A DNA stretch of 9,422 nt. Origin: Opitutaceae bacterium (GTDB lineage Bacteria; Verrucomicrobiota; Verrucomicrobiia; Opitutales; Opitutaceae). Positions 1-6,169 of the stretch are shown here, in pieces. The position numbers and the translations under genes are program-made. The notes beneath the pieces were generated by a model. It had not been told where the DNA came from. It was given only the letters and a program-made list of their open reading frames with translations, and searched no databases. How positions within the stretch are numbered: the first letter of the stretch is position 1; each line of letters starts with the position of its first letter. The stretch spans positions 1 to 9,422 of the forward strand of contig SYDD01000084.1 of assembly GCA_005786775.1 (NCBI GenBank), given 5' to 3'.

Positions 1-957
1 GCGCCGGTGAAGCTCACGTGGTCCCGCGAGGATGACCTGCGGCACGATCAGTACCGTCCAGGTGGCCTGCATTTCCTGCAGGGTGGCCTCGATGCGCAGG
101 GACGGGTCACGGCGTGGAAGAACCACTTCTTCACCTTCGGTGAGGGCGGCCAGCCGGGTAGCGGCGGCTCGCTCAGTCCCGACGAGTTCCCCGGACGCTG
201 GATCCCGAACTTCCTCGCCGAACAGACGATGTTCGACACCGGCTGGCCGATGGGCCCCTGGCGCGCCCCGGGCAGTTGCGTGTTCTCCTGGGTCTTCCAT
301 TCCTTCATCGACGAGCTCGCCCACGCCGCGGGCCGCGACCCGCTCGCGTTCCGGCTCGAGTTACTGGGCACTCGCGACGAGGTGCCGGCGGGCGGCGGCG
401 GGGGCGGCAAAGGCAAGCAGGGCGGCGGCTACAGCGTCGCCCGGATGCGCAATATCCTGAAGTTTACCGCCGAGAAGGCCGGCTGGGGGAAAAAGAAGTT
501 CGCCCGCGGCTCCGGTGCGGGCATCGCGTTCCACTTCAGCCACCAGGGCTACTTCGCCCAGGTGGCCGAGGTCACCGTCTCCAAGGACGGCCAGCTGAAG
601 GTCGACCGTTTCGTGACCGGCGGCGACGTCGGCCGCCAGATCGTGAACCTCAGCGGCGCCGAGAACCAGGTGGAGGGCTCCGTCGTCGACGGCCTCGGCA
701 CCCTGCTGACCCAGGAGCTCAACATCGAGCGGGGCCGAGTGGTGCAGGGGAACTTCCACGAGTACCCCCTGATCCGCATCACGGAGTCGCCGGCTAAAAT
801 CGAGACGCACTTCCTGTCCACCGACCACCCGACCACGGGCATCGGCGAGCCGGCGATCCCGCCGGTGGCGCCGGCCGTGTGCAACGCGATCTTCGCCGCG
901 ACAGGCAAGCGCGTGCGGCAGATGCCGCTCTCGCGCGTCGACCTGCGCTGGAGCTGA
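1..957 (+). CDS. Molybdenum hydroxylase large subunit, isoquinoline 1-oxidoreductase beta (IorB)-like, C-terminal part (5' truncated by window)
   Basis: The reading frame is open from the first base and ends at TGA 955-957, giving 318 visible residues; family members are usually 700-780 residues, so a little under half is present. The fragment resembles the molybdopterin-cytosine-dinucleotide-binding subunit of the xanthine dehydrogenase/aldehyde oxidase superfamily. Visible signs are a start resembling the family pattern KLxWxREDDxRHDxYRP, the motif GPWRAPGS near residues 85-92, a following helix ending in DPLAFRLELL, and the C-terminal motif GIGEPAIPPVAPA. In this family the Glu of GEP (residue 283, nt 847-849) is the catalytic base beside molybdenum. 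Such enzymes hydroxylate N-heterocycles or oxidise aldehydes, with a small 2Fe-2S partner subunit; many are exported to the periplasm, but the N-terminus needed to judge this is missing. A Gly/Lys-rich linker lies at residues 131-143. The substrate cannot be told from sequence. The family is clear, the exact subfamily fairly so. Confidence 0.88.
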   Translation, partial: APVKLTWSREDDLRHDQYRPGGLHFLQGGLDAQGRVTAWKNHFFTFGEGGQPGSGGSLSPDEFPGRWIPNFLAEQTMFDTGWPMGPWRAPGSCVFSWVFHSFIDELAHAAGRDPLAFRLELLGTRDEVPAGGGGGGKGKQGGGYSVARMRNILKFTAEKAGWGKKKFARGSGAGIAFHFSHQGYFAQVAEVTVSKDGQLKVDRFVTGGDVGRQIVNLSGAENQVEGSVVDGLGTLLTQELNIERGRVVQGNFHEYPLIRITESPAKIETHFLSTDHPTTGIGEPAIPPVAPAVCNAIFAATGKRVRQMPLSRVDLRWS

Positions 958-965
958 CGGCCTGC

Positions 966-991
966 GCCGGTCCCGCGTGGGCGGGACCGGC
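966..991. terminator. Perfect inverted repeat between convergent genes, possible bidirectional transcript end
   Basis: GCCGGTCCCGC (966-976), a GTGG loop (977-980) and GCGGGACCGGC (981-991) form a perfect 11-bp GC-rich stem. It sits in the 45-bp gap between the stop of the IorB-like gene (957) and the stop of the minus-strand membrane protein gene (1003), where both transcripts should end. No T-run follows on either strand, so it is not a canonical intrinsic terminator. It may be a U-less terminator or an mRNA 3'-end protecting hairpin; the role is inferred from position. Confidence 0.55.
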
Positions 992-1002
992 CCGGCCGGG
1001 GC

Positions 1003-1341
1003 TCAGAACGGGCGGGTGTAAACCATCAGTACCGCCACGATCAGGATCGCAATCGCGGCGACCGCGAGGGCGCCGGCGGCGCCGCGGCGGCGGTAGCCCA
1101 AGCCCGCGAGGGCCGAGAGGGCGAGCCAGCAGGCGAGCTTAACAAAGAGCCAACCGGGCCAGCCGACCTTAAGCTTGGCCTGCAGGCCAAAGCCGCCGAC
1201 CAGCATCAGGAAGGTGGCGATGCCGGTAATCATCAGCACCCGCTTGCGGGTTTCGGGCGGGGCAGCGAATGCGTAGAAAGTGTAGCCGGTCAGCACGAAG
1301 AGAGAAACTAGATGCAGGATCTGATAGAAGGTGACGCTCAT
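1003..1341 (-). CDS. Small four-helix integral membrane protein, function unknown
   Basis: The gene encodes 112 residues from ATG at 1341 to TGA at 1003-1005. Four hydrophobic segments are visible at about residues 5-25, 33-53, 60-80 and 87-108, joined by short charged loops (PPETRKR after the first, RRRG before the last). The protein is therefore almost entirely membrane-embedded and lacks a soluble domain. A His lies in the first helix (QILHLVSLF); a lone His there recalls SirB2- or CopD-like small membrane proteins, but the similarity is too slight to name a family. It resembles conserved hypothetical proteins I associate with Opitutaceae (from memory). It follows yicC on the same strand after 75 bp and could be the last gene of the operon or have its own promoter. 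No clear Shine-Dalgarno sequence precedes the ATG. Codon use matches the neighbours, so the gene is likely real. Confidence 0.72.
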   Translation of the reverse strand: MSVTFYQILHLVSLFVLTGYTFYAFAAPPETRKRVLMITGIATFLMLVGGFGLQAKLKVGWPGWLFVKLACWLALSALAGLGYRRRGAAGALAVAAIAILIVAVLMVYTRPF

Positions 1342-1385
1342 GGGTGGGACGGAACTGAACTCGCTTCCGCCGGGCGTCCACTCTT

Positions 1386-1406
1386 TTTCCCGGGGGACCG
1401 GGGAAA
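1386..1406. repeat. Short hairpin in the gap between yicC and the membrane protein gene
   Basis: CCCGG (1389-1393), a GGGA loop and CCGGG (1398-1402) can pair, and flanking TTT (1386-1388) and AAA (1404-1406) extend the stem past a one-base bulge at 1403. It sits in the 75-bp gap 1342-1416. Read on the minus strand it is followed by A-rich, not U-rich, sequence, so it is not an intrinsic terminator. It could mark mRNA processing between yicC and the last gene, or arise by chance in GC-rich DNA. Confidence 0.3.
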
Positions 1407-1416
1407 CCCGCCGGGC

Positions 1417-2289
1417 CTATTCCACGTTGGCCATCTGCTCGCGGATGCGCTCGAGCTCGTTTTTCAGCTCGAGGACGGCGCGGGAGATGGTGAGGTCGTT
1501 GGCCTTGCTGCCGATGGTATTCACCTCGCGGCCGATCTCCTGGAGCAGGAATTCCGCGCGGCGGCCGACCTCGCCCTCGGCGCGGAGCAAGCCAGCAAAC
1601 TGCTCAAAGTGGCTCCGCAGGCGGGTGAGCTCCTCGGCGATGTCGCAGCGGTCGGCGAAGAGCGCGATCTCCCGCAGCACGCGCTCGTCGTCGAGATCTA
1701 GGTCGAGCCCGGCCTCGCGCAGGCGGCGGTGGAGTTGGCCGCGGTACAACGCCGGGACCTCGGGCGCGCGGGCGGCGATGATCTCCAGCTGGCGGTGGAG
1801 GATCTCGCTGCGTTGGATGAAGTCGACCAGCAGGGCCTCGCCCTCGCGGGCGCGCATCGCGGCGAAGCCGCGCAGCGCCTCGCCAAGCGCCTCCCGCACG
1901 ACCGGCTCGGCCACCTCGGCTGCCGGCAGGCTACGCGCGCGCCGCTGGGCGTTGAGGATCGACCAGAGCAGCTCGGCCGAGGGCCGGAATTCCACGCTCT
2001 CCCGCAGGGCGAAGGCCTGTAAGCGGTCCAGCGCGGCGCCGGCGGCCTCGTCATCCCAGGCTGCCCCCTCCCCCGCAGCATCCCCTGTGACCTCGACGTC
2101 GACGTGCACCTTGCCGCGGGCGGCCACGCCGCGCACCAATTCTCCGACCAACGGCTCGAGCGCGATCCACGCCTCGGGCAGGCCGACCGTGAGATCGAGG
2201 CTGCGGCGGTTGACGGAGCTGACCTGCACGGTGAGCGTGCGCCCCTCGAGCGCGGCGGTGGCCCGCCCGTATCCGGTCATGCTGCGCAT
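1417..2289 (-). CDS. yicC: YicC/YloC family endoribonuclease
   Basis: The 290-residue product begins MRSMTGYGRA, matching the family N-terminus (MI.SMT.YGR), and this chooses the ATG at 2289 over the ATG at 2280 nine bases downstream. The stop is TAG at 1417-1419. Length agrees with the usual 285-295 residues. The N-terminal YicC domain spans about residues 1-155. The C-terminal DUF1732 domain (about 205-290) carries the family signature EFLLQEIGREVNTIGSKAND, followed by a charged helix ending NELERIREQMANVE. The E. coli relative is a cytoplasmic endoribonuclease implicated in RNA turnover and stationary-phase survival. Here the gene starts 7 bp after the trpB stop, so translation is probably coupled; no Shine-Dalgarno sequence is visible. 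Many bacteria place yicC beside gmk and rpoZ, which is not seen on either side here. Family assignment is firm; the cellular target is unknown. Confidence 0.93.
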   Translation of the reverse strand: MRSMTGYGRATAALEGRTLTVQVSSVNRRSLDLTVGLPEAWIALEPLVGELVRGVAARGKVHVDVEVTGDAAGEGAAWDDEAAGAALDRLQAFALRESVEFRPSAELLWSILNAQRRARSLPAAEVAEPVVREALGEALRGFAAMRAREGEALLVDFIQRSEILHRQLEIIAARAPEVPALYRGQLHRRLREAGLDLDLDDERVLREIALFADRCDIAEELTRLRSHFEQFAGLLRAEGEVGRRAEFLLQEIGREVNTIGSKANDLTISRAVLELKNELERIREQMANVE

Positions 2290-2296
2290 CGGGGAA

Positions 2297-3517
2297 TCAG
2301 CGGCGGCCCAAGAGGGCCTGCACCTGCTGGACGTCCTTGTCGCCGCGGCCGGAGAGGTTGATCACGAGGATCTCTTCGCGCCGCATCGCGCGGGCGCGCT
2401 TGAGGCCGTGGACGAGCGCGTGGGTGCTCTCGAGGGCGGGGATGATGCCCTCGAGCCGGGAGCAGAGCTGGAAGACCTCGAGCACCTCGTCGTCCCCCGC
2501 GTGAGCGAACTCGATCCGGCCCTGTTCGCGGTAGAATGCGTGCTCGGGACCGATCGCCGCGTAGTCGAGGCCGGCGCTGACGGAGTGGGTCAGCTCGATC
2601 TGTCCGTCGTCGTTCTGGAGGATGAAGGTCTTGCAGCCCTGGAGCACGCCGAGCTTGCCGCCCTCGAAGCGGGCGGCGTGCTCGCCGCGGCGGATCCCGC
2701 GGCCGCCGGCCTCGACGCCGACTAGCCGGACGCCAGGCTCGTCGAGGAACTCGAAGAAGAAGCCCATCGCATTGGAACCGCCGCCGACGCAGGCGATCAT
2801 CTCGTCGGGCAGCCGTCCCTCGCGGGCGAGGATCTGCTCGCGCGTCTCCTGGCCGATCACCCGGTGGAAATCCCGCACCATCATCGGGTACGGGTGCGAA
2901 CCGAGGGCCGAGCCGAGGATGTAGTGCGTGCCGCGGACGTTGGTCACCCAGTCGCGCATCGCATCGTTGATGGCTTCCTTGAGCGTCTTTTGGCCGGCCT
3001 CGACGCCGCGGACCTCGGCCCCCATCAGGCGCATCCGGAAGACGTTGAGCGCCTGCCGCTCCATGTCGACGGCGCCCATGTATACGACACAGGCGAGGCC
3101 GAACTTCGCGCAGACCGCGGCCGTGGCGACCCCGTGCTGGCCGGCACCGGTCTCGGCGATGACCCTCTGCTTGCCCATCCGGAGGGCGAGGAGCGCCTGG
3201 CCGAGGGCGTTGTTGATCTTGTGGGCGCCGGTGTGGAGGAGGTCCTCCCGCTTAAGGTAGATGCGGGCGCCGCCGCAGTGGGCGGTCAGGCGCTCGGCAA
3301 AATAGAGCTCGGTGGGGCGCCCGGCGAATTCCTTCAGGTGGTGGCGCAGCTCGCGCTGGAAGGTAGGGTCCTCTCGGGCCACCGCGTAGGCGGCGCCGAG
3401 GTCGCTCAGCGCGGTCATGAGCGTCTCCGGAACGAAGACGCCGCCGTAGCGGCCGAAGTGGCCGCCCGGGTCGGGCTGGCGGAGACGGGGGGCGGGCGCG
3501 GCGGCGACGGCGGACAT
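2297..3517 (-). CDS. trpB: Tryptophan synthase beta subunit
   Basis: TrpB catalyses PLP-dependent condensation of L-serine with indole to tryptophan in the cytoplasm, normally in an alpha2-beta2 complex with TrpA. The product is 406 residues from ATG 3517, close to the usual 390-410. Numbered from that start, visible motifs are GHFGRYGGVFVPE near the N-terminus, HTGAHKINN with the PLP lysine (K100), AETGAGQHG with the catalytic Glu (E122), the phosphate-binding GGGSNA (245-250) and the C-terminal NLSGRGDKD. It is the canonical TrpB1 type. An in-frame TTG at 3553 would add 12 residues (MPSRALGVASCG) and lies 14 bp after the thrC stop, with a weak GAAGG upstream. I prefer the ATG because the family normally begins just before this region, although no Shine-Dalgarno sequence precedes it. 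trpA is not adjacent: yicC follows directly. Serine supply may tie it to serA at the head of the block. Confidence 0.96.
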   Translation of the reverse strand: MSAVAAAPAPRLRQPDPGGHFGRYGGVFVPETLMTALSDLGAAYAVAREDPTFQRELRHHLKEFAGRPTELYFAERLTAHCGGARIYLKREDLLHTGAHKINNALGQALLALRMGKQRVIAETGAGQHGVATAAVCAKFGLACVVYMGAVDMERQALNVFRMRLMGAEVRGVEAGQKTLKEAINDAMRDWVTNVRGTHYILGSALGSHPYPMMVRDFHRVIGQETREQILAREGRLPDEMIACVGGGSNAMGFFFEFLDEPGVRLVGVEAGGRGIRRGEHAARFEGGKLGVLQGCKTFILQNDDGQIELTHSVSAGLDYAAIGPEHAFYREQGRIEFAHAGDDEVLEVFQLCSRLEGIIPALESTHALVHGLKRARAMRREEILVINLSGRGDKDVQQVQALLGRR

Positions 3518-3567
3518 TCCGCAAGACGCAACGCCCAGCGCGCGGGATGGCAACCCGTTTCCGGCCT

Positions 3568-4929
3568 TCAGCGGACGGCGTGGGCGCGGACGTAGTCGCG
3601 GATCGCGCCGGCGTCGGCGGGCAACCGATGGCGGACGATCGGGCGGGACTTTAGCGCTTCCAAGCTTGGGTGGGTGGGCTCGAGGCCAAGGGCGGCGCGG
3701 AGAGTGTCGGGGAACTTGGCTGGGCTGGCCGTGGCGAGGACAACGCTGGGCCGATCGGTGGCGAGATCCTGAAAGCCGCAGGCGGTGTGCGGGTCGACCA
3801 CGTAGCCGAACTCGCGGTGGACCCGAGCGATCAGTCTGGGGATCTCGGCGTCGGTGGCGCGGGAGGCGCGGAAACCGTCGGCTTGTAATCCGGGGACGCG
3901 GACGGCGCCGTCGCGGCGGAAGGCGGCCATCAACTCGCGGACCCGGACTGCATCTTGGTCGACCGCGTAGTACAGGAGGCGCTCGAAGTTCGAGGCGACC
4001 TGGATGTCCATCGACGGGGCCAGGCTGGGCTGGACGGCGCCGAGCCGGTACTCGCCAGTGGTGAAGAGCCGGTGGAGGATGTCGTTCTGGTTCGTCGCGA
4101 CGCGGAAGCCGGCGAGCGGCACGCCCATCCGCCGGAGCAGCCAGCCGGCGAAGACGTTGCCGAAGTTGCCCGTCGGGACGACGAACTCGGCCGTGGCGCG
4201 CTCAGCGGGCGACAGGCGCAGCCAGGCCCAGAGGTAGTACACGCACTGGGCGAGGATGCGGGCGAGGTTGATCGAATTCACCGCCGACAAGCGGTGCCGC
4301 AGGCGAAAGTCCTGGTCGGCAAAGATCTCCTTCAGCGCGGCCTGGGCGTCGTCGAAGGTGCCGTCGATCGCGAGGGCGTGGACGGTGGCGGCGCCGGTGC
4401 AGTCCATCTGGCGCTCCTGCAGCGGGGAAACGCGGCCGAAAGGATAGAGGATGAAGATGGCGGTGCCGGGGCGGCCGAGGAGCCCGTGAATGGCGGCGGC
4501 GCCGGTGTCGCCGGACGTGGCGCCCAGGACGTTGATCGCCTCGCCGCGGACGCGACACTGGTGGCCGTAGAGTTCGCCGAGCAGCTGGAGCGCGAAGTCC
4601 TTAAACGCGAGGGTCGGCCCGTGGAAGAGCTCCAGCACGTGCAACCCAGGCCGAAGGGGACGGAGCGGCGCGATGTCCGGATGCGTGAAGCGCGGGTAGC
4701 TCGCGGCGACGAGGGCGCGGAGCGTCTCGGCCGGGATATCGGTTGCAAACCGGGCGAGGAAGTTCGCACAGAGTCCGGGGTAATCGAGCGCGGCGAGGCG
4801 GGGTAGTTCGGCGGAGAGGTCCGGGAGCGACTCGGGCAGATACAGCCCGCCGTCGGGCGCGAGGCCGGTGGCAACAGCATCGCTGAAGCCGAGCGACGGG
4901 GTCTGCCCGCGGGTGCTCAGAAACCGCAT
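3568..4929 (-). CDS. thrC: Threonine synthase
   Basis: ThrC converts O-phosphohomoserine to threonine with PLP, the last step of threonine synthesis. The 453-residue product matches the longer E. coli/yeast-type class. It starts MRFLSTRGQTPSLGFSDAV, the family N-terminus, with APDGGLYLPE following. The PLP lysine lies in FHGPTLAFKDFALQ (K110); GATSGDTGAAA is at 136-146 and the cofactor phosphate-binding loop PTGNFGN at 252-258. The C-terminal PHTACGF segment is also typical. Stop is TGA at 3568-3570. The ATG at 4929 is preceded by GAGGG eight bases upstream, overlapping the end of lysC, and the gap to lysC is 11 bp. This is one of the few starts here with a plausible ribosome binding site. 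Its substrate needs homoserine kinase (thrB), which is not in the visible block. Confidence 0.97.
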   Translation of the reverse strand: MRFLSTRGQTPSLGFSDAVATGLAPDGGLYLPESLPDLSAELPRLAALDYPGLCANFLARFATDIPAETLRALVAASYPRFTHPDIAPLRPLRPGLHVLELFHGPTLAFKDFALQLLGELYGHQCRVRGEAINVLGATSGDTGAAAIHGLLGRPGTAIFILYPFGRVSPLQERQMDCTGAATVHALAIDGTFDDAQAALKEIFADQDFRLRHRLSAVNSINLARILAQCVYYLWAWLRLSPAERATAEFVVPTGNFGNVFAGWLLRRMGVPLAGFRVATNQNDILHRLFTTGEYRLGAVQPSLAPSMDIQVASNFERLLYYAVDQDAVRVRELMAAFRRDGAVRVPGLQADGFRASRATDAEIPRLIARVHREFGYVVDPHTACGFQDLATDRPSVVLATASPAKFPDTLRAALGLEPTHPSLEALKSRPIVRHRLPADAGAIRDYVRAHAVR

Positions 4930-4940
4930 CGGACCGACCC

Positions 4941-5420
4941 TCAGGAGCTGGCGTCGAGGCCGAAGGCGGGGGGGGCGGCGCGAGCGGCCTCGTCAGCGCG
5001 GTCCTTGGCGATGATGACCGAGATCTTGATCTCGGAGGTGCTGATCAGCTCGAGGTTGATCCCAGCGCGGGCGAGCGCGTCGAAGAGCGTGGCGGCGACG
5101 CCGCTATGGGTGCGCATGCCGACGCCGACCACCGAGAGCTTGGCGATGCGCTCGTCAAAGGAAACATCCCCCCCGGTCTCGCGCAGGGCGGGCGCAAGGG
5201 CGGCGACGGCGCGGTCCTTCTCCGAGAGCGGGACCGTGAACGACAGATTCGCCAGCCCGCCGCGGCCGACATTCTGCACGATCATATCCACGTTGATGCT
5301 GGCCTCCGCCAACGCGCGGAAGACGCGGGCGGCGGTGCCCGGCTTGTCGGCGATGTTGCTGACGACGACCTTGGCCTGGTCCTTGTCGACGGCGACGCCG
5401 CGGACGACGACCTTCTCCAT
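4941..5420 (-). CDS. lysC: Possible LysC beta subunit from an internal in-frame start
   Basis: The in-frame ATG at 5420 is Met247 of LysC, at the junction between the kinase domain and the ACT pair (MEKVVVRGVAVDKDQ). It would give a 159-residue protein holding both ACT domains and no catalytic domain. AGGAAG lies eight bases upstream, a better ribosome binding site than the one before full-length lysC. In Corynebacterium glutamicum and Bacillus, class-II aspartate kinases are alpha2-beta2 complexes whose beta chain comes from an internal start at about this place. By analogy a beta chain is likely, but this is inferred; many homologues with two ACT domains are homo-oligomers. Confidence 0.5.
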   Translation of the reverse strand: MEKVVVRGVAVDKDQAKVVVSNIADKPGTAARVFRALAEASINVDMIVQNVGRGGLANLSFTVPLSEKDRAVAALAPALRETGGDVSFDERIAKLSVVGVGMRTHSGVAATLFDALARAGINLELISTSEIKISVIIAKDRADEAARAAPPAFGLDASS

Positions 5421-6158
5421 GTAGGCGACTTCCTGTTTCACGATGGTACCTGGGTTTTGGTTGAAGGAGGAGCGGACCTCGAAGACGACACCGTACTTGG
5501 CGGCAAACTCGACCGAGCGGGTCTGCATGACTTTGGAGCCGAGCGAGGCGAGCTCGAGCATCTCGTCATAGCTGATTTCAGGCAGCTTGCGGGCGGCAGG
5601 GACCACGCGGGGGTCGGCGGTGTAAACCCCATCGACGTCGGTATAGATCTCGCACTTGTCGGCTTGGATGGCGGCCGCGAGGGCGATGGCGGTGAGGTCT
5701 GAGCCCCCGCGGCCGAGAGTAGTGACCTGACCGTCGTCGTTGATGCCTTGGAAGCCGGCGACGATGATGACGTTGCCGTCGGCGAGGTCCTTCTCGAGCG
5801 GGGCGGCGTTGATGGTGCGGATCTTGGCTTTGGTGTGGACTTTATCGGTGAAGATGCCGGCCTGCGCGCCAGTGTAGCTCACGGCGCGGACGCCGATACC
5901 GTGGAGCGCCATCGCAGTGAGGGCGATGGTCTCCTGCTCGCCGATGGCGAGGAGCTGATCCAGTTCGCGCTCGCTCGGCAGCGGGCAGAGGGCCTTGGCG
6001 CGGGCGAGCAGTTCGTTGGTGACGCCAGCGCGGGCGGAGACGACGACCACCAGCTCATTACCGGCATCGCGGGCGGCCTTGATGCGGCTAGCGACATTTT
6101 TGATACGCTCGACGTCACCCACGGAGGTGCCGCCGTACTTCTGGACGATGCGAGCCAT
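4941..6158 (-). CDS. lysC: Aspartate kinase, two-ACT-domain type
   Basis: LysC phosphorylates L-aspartate to 4-aspartyl phosphate, the entry to threonine, methionine and lysine (and diaminopimelate) synthesis. The 405-residue protein has an amino-acid kinase domain (about 1-240) with KYGGTSVG at 7-14, SARAGVTN at 41-48, TTLGRGGSDLTA at 146-157 and the TDVDGVYTADPR nucleotide-binding segment. Two ACT domains follow (about 262-325 and 340-400), including NVDMIVQN and LELISTSEIKISV. This is the monofunctional class in which ACT domains bind lysine and/or threonine; which effector acts here cannot be told. The start ATG 6158 lies 11 bp after the hom stop. Its leader is pyrimidine-rich (CCTCCT in the RNA sense) with no Shine-Dalgarno sequence, so translation may depend on coupling to hom. 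An internal start at 5420 could yield a separate beta subunit (separate entry). Confidence 0.97.
   Translation of the reverse strand: MARIVQKYGGTSVGDVERIKNVASRIKAARDAGNELVVVVSARAGVTNELLARAKALCPLPSERELDQLLAIGEQETIALTAMALHGIGVRAVSYTGAQAGIFTDKVHTKAKIRTINAAPLEKDLADGNVIIVAGFQGINDDGQVTTLGRGGSDLTAIALAAAIQADKCEIYTDVDGVYTADPRVVPAARKLPEISYDEMLELASLGSKVMQTRSVEFAAKYGVVFEVRSSFNQNPGTIVKQEVAYMEKVVVRGVAVDKDQAKVVVSNIADKPGTAARVFRALAEASINVDMIVQNVGRGGLANLSFTVPLSEKDRAVAALAPALRETGGDVSFDERIAKLSVVGVGMRTHSGVAATLFDALARAGINLELISTSEIKISVIIAKDRADEAARAAPPAFGLDASS
5429..5434 (-). promoter_or_regulatory. Shine-Dalgarno-like site for the internal lysC start
   Basis: The minus strand reads AGGAAG here, eight bases before ATG 5420. 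It codes for part of Gln-Glu-Val in full-length LysC, so it could be a chance product of the codons, but its sequence and spacing are those of a working site. It stands out because most main starts in this block lack such a site. Confidence 0.45.
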
Positions 6159-6169
6159 ACGGAGAAGGG

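Noticed and set aside
7..957. IorB-like gene taken as complete from GTG 7
   Set aside because: The visible protein starts in the middle of the molybdenum-binding domain and is under half the family length; the codons before 7 are open.
1169..1381. 70-codon minus-strand frame overlapping the small membrane protein gene
   Set aside because: It overlaps the better candidate in another frame, is Arg-rich without domain or membrane pattern, and looks like a frame shadow.
1386..1406. Intrinsic terminator after yicC
   Set aside because: The stem is short and bulged and is followed on the minus strand by A-rich sequence, not a T-run.
1331..2725. 464-codon open frame on the plus strand, antisense to yicC and trpB
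   Set aside because: It covers two well-identified minus-strand genes, crosses their junction, and its product is Ser/Arg/Ala-rich low complexity. Long antisense frames are expected where third positions are almost all G or C.
3955..4806. 283-codon plus-strand open frame inside thrC
   Set aside because: Composition is Val/Glu/Gly/Ala-rich as expected for the complement of a GC-rich gene; thrC on the other strand is certain.
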